Counted from the first letter of the stretch, positions 25,559-35,110 are shown. The stretch: DNA of 64,000 nucleotides from Legionella nagasakiensis (GCF_900639915.1 NZ_CAAAID010000003.1:186001-250000), one strand, 5' to 3'. Numbers and translations: made by a program. The notes: a model not told the origin generated them from the sequence alone.

Positions 25559-25587
25559 TTGTGTCGTCAAGCACACCTGGATATAAT
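25559..25587 (+). promoter_or_regulatory. Sigma-70-type promoter of argR
   Basis: TTGTGT (25559-25564) and TATAAT (25582-25587) are separated by 17 bases, 40 bases upstream of the ATG at 25627. Their position inside the longer frame argues for the internal ATG as the real start of argR. Confidence 0.6.
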
Positions 25588-25626
25588 CCCATAAAAATAG
25601 CTATGTATTCATTTTTAAGGACATCA

Positions 25627-26094
25627 ATGCACGATAAGATTTTGGATGAGCACATATTAAATATTGTGCAAAATCAGGACATTCACGAACAAAGTGAGTT
25701 ACAAAATAAGTTAAAAGAAAGAGGGTATGATATTCCTCAGGCCACTTTATCACGTCGTTTAAAAAAATTAAAAATTGCCAAAGTCGCAAATATTTACAAA
25801 ATGGTTGATTTTAACTTGCCTAATTTACCTATTGTCTTAAACGTTCAAATCTCTGAATTTGGCTTGATTGTTTTGCACACACATCCAGGAAATGCCAACA
25901 GCCTAGGTTACTTTATTGACCAAAAATATGTAGCACTAAATTCACAACAATCAAAAAAAACAGGAATTCTGGGAACCATTGCCGGAGATGATACCGTTCT
26001 TTTGATTCTCAAAAGCAAAGCACATTTAGAATCTGTTTTGCAGCTATTACAAGAAGAGTTTCCTTATTTAAATCTTCCTGCAATAAATAATTAG
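25627..26094 (+). CDS. argR: Arginine repressor family protein
   Basis: 155 residues. N-terminal winged helix with QATLSRRLKKL (the ArgR recognition-helix region is normally QATxSRDxxxL) and a C-terminal oligomerisation/arginine-binding domain in which GTIAGDDTVLLI matches the conserved GTIAGDDT motif. It should bind ARG boxes when arginine is bound. The ATG at 25627 has AAGGA six bases upstream and lies just downstream of a promoter; an upstream GTG (25561) would extend into that promoter. argE lies 6 kb away on the other strand and could be a target. Confidence 0.88.
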   Translation: MHDKILDEHILNIVQNQDIHEQSELQNKLKERGYDIPQATLSRRLKKLKIAKVANIYKMVDFNLPNLPIVLNVQISEFGLIVLHTHPGNANSLGYFIDQKYVALNSQQSKKTGILGTIAGDDTVLLILKSKAHLESVLQLLQEEFPYLNLPAINN

Positions 26095-26102
26095 GGCATG
26101 CC

Positions 26103-26129
26103 TTAGGCAACGTGAGGAATGTTGCCTAA
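26103..26129. terminator. Hairpin between argR and the convergent metalloprotease-like gene
   Basis: TTAGGCAAC (26103-26111) and GTTGCCTAA (26121-26129) form a perfect 9-bp stem with a 9-base loop, nine bases after the argR stop. An A-rich run follows on the plus strand rather than a T-run, so it may act as a transcript end or as a bidirectional stem. Confidence 0.5.
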
Positions 26130-26148
26130 TGTTAAGAAAAAATCAAAC

Positions 26149-26883
26149 TCACAAAAGCGAGCATCTACGTTTTGTTTTCTCCACATCATATTCAATTTTA
26201 TCTTCTAGCGATGCAGTTGGCAAAGTTAATGCATGCTTGCCTTTAAATAGAATCAAAGCACTTATTTCCAGATAGCTTGGCAAGCACAATTCATATCTAG
26301 ATGGATGGCGAGTTTTTCGAACTTTTACAGGTCTTGGTCTGCATTCGGACTCATCTAATATTGTATGCTCACGGATATCTCGAACTAAATTTTTTAAGTA
26401 CTCATTCTCATCCATGACACTTCGATAATTAGTAAGCCGCTCCTCAAAGTAAGACAGTAAATCTTCTTTGGAACAGTCAAAGAGCGTTGAATTGTTGGTT
26501 TTATACCATAAAGAAAGAACTTCAATTTCAAAAATACAAGCATTTGCTTCGGTATTGCTGATTCCTGCTGCAATATTAAACGCATGTCCTGTTTCATGAA
26601 CGAGAATACCAATCACTTTCATGGGAGGTTTATCTAAAAAATCTTCTTGCACGGCAATGGTTTTATTTTTCTCCCAAGTTCGGTGATATTTTCCTAATAA
26701 CTTATACGTTTTTTCATTTACAAAAATGGCTGGATTACTGCCTATTCCCAAGAAATTATTTGGCGGAGTCAAAAAATCAATCACAAGCTCATCAATGGTT
26801 CCTCTTTTTCCATTACCAAGACCATTGTTTCCCGCCATACGACACTCATCTATTATTCTTTGAATATCCCTTTTTGTAAGCAT
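26149..26883 (-). CDS. Hypothetical HEXXH protein, putative zinc metalloprotease
   Basis: 244 residues. ILVHETGHAFN gives an HEXXH zinc motif (His 96, Glu 97, His 100), followed 12 residues later by EANACIFEIE (Glu 112), reminiscent of the HExxH...EAN pattern of ImmA/IrrE-like peptidases. No signal peptide or membrane span; the C-terminal quarter is basic and ends KTKRRCSLL. A strong GGAGGA precedes the ATG. It stands alone between argR and an acetyltransferase. Function and secretion are unknown; an effector is possible because zinc metalloprotease effectors are known in Legionella. Confidence 0.6.
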   Translation of the reverse strand: MLTKRDIQRIIDECRMAGNNGLGNGKRGTIDELVIDFLTPPNNFLGIGSNPAIFVNEKTYKLLGKYHRTWEKNKTIAVQEDFLDKPPMKVIGILVHETGHAFNIAAGISNTEANACIFEIEVLSLWYKTNNSTLFDCSKEDLLSYFEERLTNYRSVMDENEYLKNLVRDIREHTILDESECRPRPVKVRKTRHPSRYELCLPSYLEISALILFKGKHALTLPTASLEDKIEYDVEKTKRRCSLL

Positions 26884-27163
26884 CGCTATTTCCTCCGTGA
26901 TTGTTAACTGGCTCCTTTAAAGCAATTAAAAACATAGAGCAAACTATTAAAAATTAGACGGATTCAAATCATTCGTCAATCCTTAACAAAATCGATGCAA
27001 GAAAACATCAGCAACGAGTCAAAAATAACAATTCATTTTTTCATAAAAAATCGTATTTAACCTTACCAAATTTCGTGCTGATTGAAATTCCAAAAAACTA
27101 TGCTAGTTTAGGAATATCCTCAACCATCCACATTTTCGTTTTAAATTTTACGGATTAAAACCT

Positions 27164-27739
27164 ATGGGCCTCATTATCGAAACCGACCGCCTCCTACTAC
27201 GCCCCCCTCAGCCGGAAGATGCAATTCCTTTAAATCAAGCGATACATCGTTCGTTAAGTGAGCTACAACGATGGATGCCATGGTCAAAAGATCCAAGTCT
27301 CGCGATAACACAAGACTTTATTCAAAAAGCAATGGCTCAATGGGACACAGCCCAACAGACTGATTTTCCCTTGATTATTGTATACAAGCCTAAAAATATC
27401 ATCGTTGGCAGCAGCGGTTATAATGAACATAGCAATCCTCAAGTTCCTTTTTTTGAGATTGGCTACTGGCTTGATACTCGATATACAGGTCTTGGCCTGG
27501 CGGTTGAATCCACGATCGCATTGACTAAACATGCCTTCGAAATACTTCAAGCCAAACGTGTACAAATTTGCATCCAGGCGGAAAATAAAAGAAGCATTCG
27601 AGTTGCCGAAAAATGCGGCTTTGAACTCGAAGCCAGACTGCGCTATCATCGAGTTGATTGTGACAGTAAAAAGCCGGCCGACGACTTGATCTATACCTGC
27701 TTCAGCCCGGCTAACCTTCCTCACAGCCCTAAATTCTAG
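27164..27739 (+). CDS. GNAT-family N-acetyltransferase, RimJ/RimL-like
   Basis: 191 residues. The RimJ-type start (IIETDRLLLRPPQPEDA), the central EIGYWLDTRYTGLGLAVESTIALT and the C-terminal NKRSIRVAEKCGFELEARL are all present. These enzymes move an acetyl group from acetyl-CoA to an N-terminal amine of a protein or to a small molecule. No neighbour suggests the substrate. The 3' end is 8 bases from the convergent dehydrogenase gene. Confidence 0.88.
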   Translation: MGLIIETDRLLLRPPQPEDAIPLNQAIHRSLSELQRWMPWSKDPSLAITQDFIQKAMAQWDTAQQTDFPLIIVYKPKNIIVGSSGYNEHSNPQVPFFEIGYWLDTRYTGLGLAVESTIALTKHAFEILQAKRVQICIQAENKRSIRVAEKCGFELEARLRYHRVDCDSKKPADDLIYTCFSPANLPHSPKF

Positions 27740-27747
27740 TATAAAAT

Positions 27748-29460
27748 TTATTGTTCAACCATTAAGCTTGCCTCCAGCAATGGCATATATACTTCATGGG
27801 GCGGTTGATGACCATTAAGCGTTCGATGAACAAATAAATCTAATAAAGCTTTTTTTGATTCTGGCGGAATGCCCGTTTGAATCTCGAGTGCCAAAGCAAT
27901 TGCAGCATTAATTGCCGCCATTTGCTCTAATATATTTTTTATTTTTAAACTTTGTTCATCCTGACTTAACAACTTCATTGTTTTTATACGATCCGCCAAA
28001 TTATCCAGACATCTCTTGAAGGATGGTTTATGCGGATTATTATCTTTAACCTGTTCTAACTGGTCGGATAAATAGGAAAGAAACAATTCATCAACATGAA
28101 ACTTATGCATATCCCTTAACGTCTGCATCCATAATGTAAAATGCGTCCCTTCCCAATTTTCGCAGACAATACAATCTCTTAATAAACGAGGCAACGAAGA
28201 AAAGTTTTCAATAGTGCCATTGCCAGCCAGTATGTCCAAGCAATGATGAATGTTTTCCACACAACGTTGTGCTGTATAAAATTTATTTAAATTAGCCAAA
28301 GTTCTTAGCAACAATTGTTGGTTTTGAGACTGCTTTTCTCGCGGTTGTAAGTCAAGCTCATCCTGCTGTCGAACCATCTGAAAAATAGCCGCAAGCATCG
28401 CTGCATTTTCTGCTTTGATTTGCGCTAACAACTCTTTTACTAAAGGATAATCAATGATTTTGTGTTGGAATGCCAAACGATTACAAGCGTAATAATAAGC
28501 AATTTGATGGGCACGGCGAGCCATACCTAATACGGCAAACGCATTGAAAATTCTTGATAAATGCAGCACGTTTTCCATAACCAAATGAATTCCGTCTTCA
28601 ACATCCCCCATGGGATAAGCAAATGCCCCATCAAAATCAATTTCTGCTGTTGCCATAGTCCGAGTACCGATTTTTTGTTTCAAACGTCGCAAGTGATAAT
28701 GATTCTGGCTACCATCTGGCAATTGGCGTGGAACCAAAAACAATCCTAATCCTCGCGTTCCAGAACGCTCTCGATCAAATCGTGCAGTCATTAAAATCAA
28801 ATCGGCATTTGCATTGGAACAGAACCATTTCTCCCCGGTAATCCGCCAATGTTGTTGTTCATCCTGCCGTGCCTGAGTGATGTTCGCACCAACGTCAGAA
28901 CCACCTTGTATTTCCGTTAGAAATTGTGCGCCTGTGTAGTTAAAACGAAAGGAAGGCTGAGTTAATTTATTCAGATAATATTGATTTTCCTGCAAGTTAG
29001 AATAATGATTTAATATACGCATCACGCCTGCTGAGCAAGCAATAGGACAATTATGCCCTGCTTCCCCTGCATGTGAAGCGAGTAGAAACAGGCTGAGTGT
29101 CTTCAACATTTGACCAGGCGTCAACAAATAGTGCATTAAACCAGAACCATAAATGACATCACCAGCCCTAATGTAGGAAGGGTGATGCACAACCCTATCC
29201 TGCCGCTCACCAATCGCATTGTATTGCTCAATGTTTGGAAGGTTAGAATCGGCATTATTTTCCATCACCGCTGGCTCTAATTCATGAGCTACCTTATGTG
29301 AAAAATCAATGAGTTGATGAATAAACTCAGGGTCATTCGCAAAATACAATTGGTAAGTATGCATCAAGCAAGAATGTTCTAACAGCATGTTTTCTTGAAG
29401 CTGGATAGTCCATCTTGTCAAATGTTCCCTTGCTTGTTGATACGCATTTTTATTCATCAT
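27748..29460 (-). CDS. Acyl-CoA dehydrogenase family protein, AidB-like
   Basis: 570 residues, longer than typical acyl-CoA dehydrogenases (about 380-400) and near the length of AidB. TEIQGGSDVGANITQARQ (about 172-190), GEKWFCSNANADLILMTARF (about 203-222) and RLKQKIGTRTMATAEIDFDG match AidB-type flavoproteins. The C-terminal domain is helical with VENIHHCLDILAGNGTIENF. A flavin-dependent role in acyl-CoA or alkylation-stress metabolism is expected by family. AGGAGG is three bases before the first and six before the second of two tandem ATG codons; the second (29457) is the likelier start. Confidence 0.85.
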   Translation of the reverse strand: MMNKNAYQQAREHLTRWTIQLQENMLLEHSCLMHTYQLYFANDPEFIHQLIDFSHKVAHELEPAVMENNADSNLPNIEQYNAIGERQDRVVHHPSYIRAGDVIYGSGLMHYLLTPGQMLKTLSLFLLASHAGEAGHNCPIACSAGVMRILNHYSNLQENQYYLNKLTQPSFRFNYTGAQFLTEIQGGSDVGANITQARQDEQQHWRITGEKWFCSNANADLILMTARFDRERSGTRGLGLFLVPRQLPDGSQNHYHLRRLKQKIGTRTMATAEIDFDGAFAYPMGDVEDGIHLVMENVLHLSRIFNAFAVLGMARRAHQIAYYYACNRLAFQHKIIDYPLVKELLAQIKAENAAMLAAIFQMVRQQDELDLQPREKQSQNQQLLLRTLANLNKFYTAQRCVENIHHCLDILAGNGTIENFSSLPRLLRDCIVCENWEGTHFTLWMQTLRDMHKFHVDELFLSYLSDQLEQVKDNNPHKPSFKRCLDNLADRIKTMKLLSQDEQSLKIKNILEQMAAINAAIALALEIQTGIPPESKKALLDLFVHRTLNGHQPPHEVYMPLLEASLMVEQ

Positions 29461-29902
29461 TTACCTCCTGTTCTCTTATCCTATGCACCACTCTCTCTCT
29501 ACCTATTACTGTAACAAAGAATATATACGTTTACAGCATGCTACTGATTCAGTTTCGAAGAACCTTCTGTCTTCACACGAGGGTAGAATCATTGCAGCAG
29601 AGTAATACCCTATTCCTCAGAGTAAACGCATCTAATAGCGCAACCTAAAGTCAAAATGCCTACGTTACGCGCTTGCGCAGAATCCAACATAGATCTTGAT
29701 ATAAGATCGTATGGATGCTGTGCATAAGGCACCGCAAATAGGTAAAATAGGGGCCTTTTGTGCGCAACAATGAGATGCGTTTACCTTGCCCGATTTCCGC
29801 CCAAAGTTGGCTAATTATAAATTTCATGGTAGTGTAACCGGCTTATTGCCCATAAATTTTACATGTTTTACATTCGGCCCTCCCCATTCAGAGAGGATAG
29901 CC
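29461..29902. other. Intergenic region before the DAACS transporter gene
   Basis: About 440 bases. The frame of the transporter continues upstream to 29786 without a ribosome binding site and with unrelated amino-acid composition, so I treat it as leader. A 77-codon plus-strand frame at 29415-29648 is unsupported. No RNA gene, hairpin with T-run or repeat was recognised. Confidence 0.4.
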
Positions 29903-31213
29903 ATGTTAAATTTAAACGTGTATGGCTTGATTAAAGGATTTACTAAGATGTCTAAAGCGTTTCTAAAAAAAATAAAACTGCCGATTTGCCTTCTTGCCAT
30001 TCTTATTGGCCCCCTCTTTCTTGGCCCCTATATCCCTTTTGCCATTAAATCCATCAGTTATGCTTTAAGCTTGAGCATGAAAAGCATTCTTGAGTTTTTA
30101 TTACCGTTCATTATTTTCAGTTTTGTCTTTTCATGCCTTGCCAATTTACAAAAAGGCGCTGTCTTTTTTGTGTTTTTATTGGTTACCTGCGTTTTTTGCT
30201 CCAATCTCTTGGCTCTTATGATTGGCTATTCTTCTGGTCGGCTGGGACTTAATTTGCTTCACTTTCAGGAAACAGCCCTAGGAGTCTCCTCACCCCTAAC
30301 TCCAACGTGGCAATTCCATTTAAATAAGCTTATCTCAAATGATATTGCTTTATTCATTGGATTTATGACAGGAATTTTCTTTTCTATTTGGCCAAATGAA
30401 AAAGCCAAGAGAATTGCAGAACACTTAAATAAACTATCCAATGGTTTTCTAAAAAAAATATTTATCCCCGTCTTGCCCTTATTTATTTTAGGTTTTGTAT
30501 TTAAATTAGAATACGAACAAGTATTACAAACCTCCTTAAAAATCTATGGGCCCATCTTAATTCTTGTCATTATCACGCAATGGTTGTATTTAAGTTTCTG
30601 GTATCTTGTCGCCAGTAACTTTTCATTTAAACAATTACTTTTTTATTTTAAAAACGTATTGCCTGCAAGCTTGACTGGCCTAAGTACTATATCAAGCGCT
30701 GCATCCATGCCAGTCTTGCTTATTTCGACTGAAAAGAACTTAAATAATCCTCAGCAAGCTAAAATGCTTGTTCCTGCCATTATTAATATTCATACCATTG
30801 GCAGTGCGATTGGCATCCCTATTCTAGGCCTGGCAACCCTATCCACCTTTGGTTTACCCATCCCTTCCCTCACCACATTTTTTATTTTTGCTTTATATAC
30901 CGCACTTGCAAAATATGCGGTAGCAGCGGTACCGGGAGGCGTCATTATTGTGGTAGCGCCGATTCTCGAAGCACACCTTGGCTTTTCGGGCGAAATGATA
31001 GGATTAATCACTGCTGTATATTTAATTTGCGATCCATTTGGAACGACTGCGAATGTCACAGGAAATGGCGTATTCCCTATTTTATTTACTAAATTACATG
31101 CTAAATTAAAGCAAATTCAACGTCCTGATTTCATCGGTGCGAAAAAATCATCCTTAGAGTTTGTTAATAAATTCACTAAAAATAGCGCACAAGTTCTTAA
31201 CAGGGATTCATAG
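29903..31213 (+). CDS. Dicarboxylate/amino acid:cation symporter (DAACS family)
   Basis: 436 residues from the ATG at 29903 (GAGAGG six bases upstream) or 421 from the ATG at 29948 (AAAGGA nine bases upstream). About eight spans plus re-entrant loops. The Ser-rich loop ISSAASMPVLL and the later DPFGTTANVTGNG (NMDGT-like region of the glutamate transporter family) are present. It is an inner-membrane secondary transporter; the substrate may be a dicarboxylate or neutral amino acid, since the usual NMDGT is changed to DPFGT. Followed 36 bases later by a thioesterase gene. Confidence 0.85.
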   Translation: MLNLNVYGLIKGFTKMSKAFLKKIKLPICLLAILIGPLFLGPYIPFAIKSISYALSLSMKSILEFLLPFIIFSFVFSCLANLQKGAVFFVFLLVTCVFCSNLLALMIGYSSGRLGLNLLHFQETALGVSSPLTPTWQFHLNKLISNDIALFIGFMTGIFFSIWPNEKAKRIAEHLNKLSNGFLKKIFIPVLPLFILGFVFKLEYEQVLQTSLKIYGPILILVIITQWLYLSFWYLVASNFSFKQLLFYFKNVLPASLTGLSTISSAASMPVLLISTEKNLNNPQQAKMLVPAIINIHTIGSAIGIPILGLATLSTFGLPIPSLTTFFIFALYTALAKYAVAAVPGGVIIVVAPILEAHLGFSGEMIGLITAVYLICDPFGTTANVTGNGVFPILFTKLHAKLKQIQRPDFIGAKKSSLEFVNKFTKNSAQVLNRDS

Positions 31214-31252
31214 CATTGACTGATACAACGACTTAAAATAAGGATATGAGTG

Positions 31253-31675
31253 ATGGCAATATGGTTCAAACCAATAACTGCACACGATCTTAATCGACGA
31301 GGAGAACACACACTTTCAGATTTTCTTAACATCCGCTTCATCGAAGTGGGAGAAGATTCACTGACAGCAACCATGCCAGCGAATGAACGAACAAAGCAAC
31401 CTATTGGGATCATTCATGGTGGTGCCAATGTTGTTTTAGCAGAAACGCTTGCCAGTACTGCAGCCAATGCCGTAGTCGATTTAAGTAAGTTTTATTGCGT
31501 TGGCTTAGAAATTAATGCAAATCATATTCGATCAGTGAAAGAAGGCATTGTCACTGCAATCACTCGTCCAATTCATATAGGCCGTACAACCCATGTTTGG
31601 CATGTTGAGATTTTTAATGAGGCAGGCAAACAGACCTGCGTATCAAGAATGACGGCCTCCGTTATCTCTCGATGA
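31253..31675 (+). CDS. Hotdog-fold thioesterase (PaaI/YdiI/EntH type)
   Basis: 140 residues. FLNIRFIEVGEDSLTATMPA and IGIIHGGANVVLAETLAS match the PaaI/YdiI hotdog family; the catalytic Glu is in LAETLAS and the conserved HGG is present. Substrate is an acyl-CoA or aryl-CoA thioester. Start placed at the ATG at 31253 with AAGGA upstream; the GTG before it is in the same frame but less likely. Confidence 0.88.
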   Translation: MAIWFKPITAHDLNRRGEHTLSDFLNIRFIEVGEDSLTATMPANERTKQPIGIIHGGANVVLAETLASTAANAVVDLSKFYCVGLEINANHIRSVKEGIVTAITRPIHIGRTTHVWHVEIFNEAGKQTCVSRMTASVISR

Positions 31676-31692
31676 CTCAATAAAATGCGCTA

Positions 31693-32826
31693 TTAATGAC
31701 AATAATAACTTATTAAATCAAATAAGAACTGGCGATAGCGCTCCATGGCATCCATACAAACGGATTCGTTAGGTTGATGTGCCTGCTCTATCTCTCCTGG
31801 ACCAAAAACCACGGCGGGAATTGAAGCCTGTTGAAAAAGTCCTGCCTCTGTTACAAAAGGAACGGTAGTCACTTTAACCTTATCGTCAGGTAAAAACTGT
31901 TTTAAAAACTGAATAACCGCCTGATTTTTAGTTGCTGTTAAGCCTGGCACGAACGAAATGAGCTGATGCGTCATATCAACCTGAGAATCAGCGCGAACTT
32001 TTTGACTGAGGCTCTTCAAAGAATCATTGAATCGCTCCATATTGATCTGCGGAAGCGGCCGGCATTCCCAGTCAATCCAACAATGTTCTGCAATAATATT
32101 GAGCGCATTACCGCCATCAATCCTCCCGGCATTAAACGTTGTTTGCGGAGGATTAAACCGTTCATCTTTATCAGCAGGCATGATTGCAGATAATTGTTGC
32201 AAAAAATCAACCGCAGCCATAATGGCGCTATGCCCTAAATGCGGACAACTCGAATGAGCAGCTTTCCCGGTAAATTCAGTTCTTGTTGCCAGTAGACTTT
32301 TATGGGCATTGACCAAGGCACTGTTTGTTGGCTCGCCAATTAAAGCAAAATCAATAGATTTTGCTAACCCGGCCAATTCCTCTTGTAATGCTTTTGCACC
32401 AAAACAACCAATTTCTTCATCGTAGGTAAACACTAAATATAATGGTTTTCTGAGAGAACTTAAATTAATAGATGCCACAACATCACAAACAAGTGCAATA
32501 AATCCTTTCATGTCCGCTGTACCTCGACCAATCAAACGATTATTTTTTGTAATCAGCTGAAACGGAGGTGACTGCCAAGACTGGCCTTCCACTGGAACAA
32601 CATCGGTATGACCCGATAACAGGATTCCACTGTGTTCTTTTGGCCCAATGACCGCAATCAGATTGGCTTTACTTTTGTCCTGATTGTAATAGTAGTGAGT
32701 TTCAAACCGATGATGGCGTAAATAAGAAGCCAGGTGGTCAATAAATGGCAAATTACTTTGCTGCGAGATTGTATTAAATGCGACAAACTGCGCCAATAAC
32801 TCCCTATAGGCATGCTTGATGACCAT
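31693..32826 (-). CDS. argE: Acetylornithine deacetylase (M20 family)
   Basis: 377 residues. LLSGHTDVVPVEGQSW with the zinc-ligand His and Asp, GRGTADMKGF with the bridging Asp, YDEEIGCFGA with the catalytic Glu pair, and IGEPT are the ArgE landmarks; HFVxEAG-like FVTEAGLF and a late QAHQPNE carry the remaining ligands. It removes the acetyl group from N-acetylornithine in arginine synthesis. The internal ATG at 32826 has AAAAGGA upstream and is preferred to the ATG nine codons earlier. ArgR, coded 6 kb away, could control it. Confidence 0.9.
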   Translation of the reverse strand: MVIKHAYRELLAQFVAFNTISQQSNLPFIDHLASYLRHHRFETHYYYNQDKSKANLIAVIGPKEHSGILLSGHTDVVPVEGQSWQSPPFQLITKNNRLIGRGTADMKGFIALVCDVVASINLSSLRKPLYLVFTYDEEIGCFGAKALQEELAGLAKSIDFALIGEPTNSALVNAHKSLLATRTEFTGKAAHSSCPHLGHSAIMAAVDFLQQLSAIMPADKDERFNPPQTTFNAGRIDGGNALNIIAEHCWIDWECRPLPQINMERFNDSLKSLSQKVRADSQVDMTHQLISFVPGLTATKNQAVIQFLKQFLPDDKVKVTTVPFVTEAGLFQQASIPAVVFGPGEIEQAHQPNESVCMDAMERYRQFLFDLISYYCH

Positions 32827-32951
32827 TATAAAGTTCCTTTTAATTTGAGACACGCTCTATTTTTCATCTGTGCTATCAATCCAAAAACATTTTTGCAATT
32901 TCCATGCTTAATATCTTAATATTTATCTCGTGTTTCACAAAAGGAATAAAA

Positions 32952-33986
32952 ATGAAATTAGCCACGCTAAAATCAAACACTGTTCGCGATGGTGAGTTGT
33001 GCGTTGTCAATAGGACTCTAACCAAAGCAATACGTGTTGCGCAGATTGCCCCAACGCTGCAAATCGCAATTGAAAACTGGTCTGTTGTTAAAAAACAACT
33101 CGACGAAATCTATCAGCAATTGAATGAAAGCCATCTCAAAGACACATTTCCTTTTGATGCCAGCGCGTTTGCCTCTCCTTTACCACGTGCCTATCAATGG
33201 GCTGATGGCAGTGCTTACGTTAATCATGTCGAATTAGTGAGAAAAGCTCGTGGTGCAGAAATGCCTGCTAATTTTTGGACTGATCCACTGATGTATCAAG
33301 GAGGCTCTGATGGTTTTCTTGCCCCTAAAGAGCCAATCCTTGTGACAGATGAAGCTTATGGTATTGATTTTGAAGCCGAAGTCGCCGTCATTACGGATGA
33401 TGTGGACATGGGAATTGATCCTGAGTCCGCAGAACGGCATATCTGTTTATTGATGCTGGTCAACGATGTCTCTTTGCGTAACCTTATTCCCAATGAAATC
33501 GCAAAAGGATTTGGGTTTTTCCAATCAAAACCAGCAAGCAGTTTCTCCCCAGTTGCAGTCACTCCCGATGAACTGGGTCAACATTGGGATAAAAAGCGCC
33601 TGCATTTACCATTATTAAGTTATCTAAATAATCAATTATTTGGTCAACCCAATGCTGGTGTTGATATGACCTTTTCTTTCCCGGAATTGATTGCTCATGC
33701 CGCCAAAACCAGACACCTATGTGCTGGAACCATTATTGGCTCTGGGACCGTATCGAATCTCGATCGTAGCAAAGGTTCCTCTTGTATCGCGGAAAAGCGA
33801 ATGCTGGAAATTCTTGCGCAAGGAGAACCCACAACACCATTTATGCATTTTGGCGACACCATCCGCATTGAAATGAACGACGAACAGGGACAAAGTATTT
33901 TTGGTGCCATCGAACAACAAGTTTGTCCTGCCAGTAACCTGTTAACTCCAAACCATCAAGCCAAGGAACGACGTGAAATTATATGA
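32952..33986 (+). CDS. Fumarylacetoacetate hydrolase family protein
   Basis: 344 residues. EPILVTDEAYGIDFEAEVAV contains the E-x-E metal-binding pair of the FAH fold, followed by NDVSLRNLIP and KPASSFSPVAVTPDE. The family's hydrolase cleaves fumarylacetoacetate to fumarate and acetoacetate in tyrosine breakdown. It overlaps maiA by 14 bases and has AAAGGA before its ATG at 32952. Together the two genes give the last steps of the homogentisate pathway; the dioxygenases are not in the window. Confidence 0.9.
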   Translation: MKLATLKSNTVRDGELCVVNRTLTKAIRVAQIAPTLQIAIENWSVVKKQLDEIYQQLNESHLKDTFPFDASAFASPLPRAYQWADGSAYVNHVELVRKARGAEMPANFWTDPLMYQGGSDGFLAPKEPILVTDEAYGIDFEAEVAVITDDVDMGIDPESAERHICLLMLVNDVSLRNLIPNEIAKGFGFFQSKPASSFSPVAVTPDELGQHWDKKRLHLPLLSYLNNQLFGQPNAGVDMTFSFPELIAHAAKTRHLCAGTIIGSGTVSNLDRSKGSSCIAEKRMLEILAQGEPTTPFMHFGDTIRIEMNDEQGQSIFGAIEQQVCPASNLLTPNHQAKERREII

Positions 33987-34602
33987 TTATTATCGCTCCA
34001 CCGCGAGCTATCGAGTGCGGATTGCTCTGAATTTGAAAAACATCAGTTACGAAACCATCCCTGTACACTTGATTAATCATGGTGGCGAGCAGCATCATCC
34101 AGATTACCTTAAAATCAATCCCCAAGGGCTGGTGCCAACGTTGGATGAAAACGGCCATATTCTCAGTCAATCGCTTGCCATCATTGAATATTTGGACGAA
34201 ATAAATCCAACGCCAGCCCTATTACCTCAGCATCCCTTAGGGCGCGCTGTAGTAAGAAGTCTCGCCTTTACGATTGCCTGCGATATGCATCCAATTAATA
34301 ATCTAAGAGTTTTACAACAATTACGCCAACAATTTCAAGCAACGGATCACCAGATCAATGACTGGTATCATTTGTGGTTAAAAAAAGGATTTGATGCTTT
34401 GGAAAAACGATTGGCAGAACTGCCGCGAAAACATTATGTCTGCTATGGCAACGATATCACCCTTGCTGACCTTTGTCTTATTCCACAAGTCTACAATGCT
34501 AAACGATTTAATTTTTCAATGAGCAATTACCCACTTATCAACGAAATTAACGACCATTGTCTTGAATTACCAGCATTTCTTGAGGCAGCCCCGGAGGCCT
34601 AG
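33973..34602 (+). CDS. maiA: Maleylacetoacetate isomerase (zeta-class GST)
   Basis: 209 residues. The N-terminal thioredoxin fold has YDYYRSTASYRVRIALNLK, with SSCSxRVR of zeta GSTs appearing as STASYRVR, so the usual active-site Cys is replaced by Ala. LVPTLDENGHILSQSLAIIEYLDE is the glutathione-binding region. It converts maleylacetoacetate to fumarylacetoacetate. GTG start with AAGGA six bases upstream, within the end of the FAH gene. Confidence 0.92.
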   Translation: MKLYDYYRSTASYRVRIALNLKNISYETIPVHLINHGGEQHHPDYLKINPQGLVPTLDENGHILSQSLAIIEYLDEINPTPALLPQHPLGRAVVRSLAFTIACDMHPINNLRVLQQLRQQFQATDHQINDWYHLWLKKGFDALEKRLAELPRKHYVCYGNDITLADLCLIPQVYNAKRFNFSMSNYPLINEINDHCLELPAFLEAAPEA

Positions 34603-34609
34603 CCTCCGG
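34591..34609. terminator. Hairpin over the maiA stop codon
   Basis: CCGGAGGC and GCCTCCGG form a perfect 8-bp stem with a 3-base loop; the TAG stop lies within it. No T-run follows closely, so termination may be weak or the stem may protect the 3' end. Confidence 0.5.
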
Positions 34610-34625
34610 TCCTTGTCCATTATCA

Positions 34626-35051
34626 TTAATCAAAGGGGACGTGACTATCCGGAATATAGAAATAAAAACCCTTAGTCAACAAGAAAAAACCCACCACAAA
34701 AAGAATGACTACCGCGACATAATACCCGGGTCCTGCATATACTTTTTTGCTCCAATGAAGCAATGATTCCGGCATAGCAAGCCATAAGACTGATTTAATG
34801 AGAATAAACCAGGAAATAATAGTAATGACCACCCGAGGTTCCCATACCCATATATTATGTACAAGAATAAGGAATAACCCCAGCATCAAACCAAACGACG
34901 CACTGCAAACAATGGATACATTATTTGCCTGCAGGTTCTGAATCATTTCACGATAAAAACTAACTTTGCTCAAAAGAATAATGGCTGTGATAATCATGTA
35001 CAATCCGAAAATCTGAGCCAATAAATAAGAATGAAAAAGTGCACCGAACAT
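34626..35051 (-). CDS. Hypothetical four-span membrane protein
   Basis: 141 residues with four hydrophobic segments and short loops; WEPRVVITIISWFILIKSVLW is the most conserved-looking stretch. No cofactor motif. It lies convergent to maiA and alone on the minus strand. Proteins of this size and shape occur widely in Legionella as unannotated membrane proteins. Confidence 0.65.
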   Translation of the reverse strand: MFGALFHSYLLAQIFGLYMIITAIILLSKVSFYREMIQNLQANNVSIVCSASFGLMLGLFLILVHNIWVWEPRVVITIISWFILIKSVLWLAMPESLLHWSKKVYAGPGYYVAVVILFVVGFFLLTKGFYFYIPDSHVPFD

Positions 35052-35110
35052 AGCTCGCTCCCTGCTGATGGTTCTCTTATAATTAAAGACTGAATTTCTT
35101 TATTTTGCAA

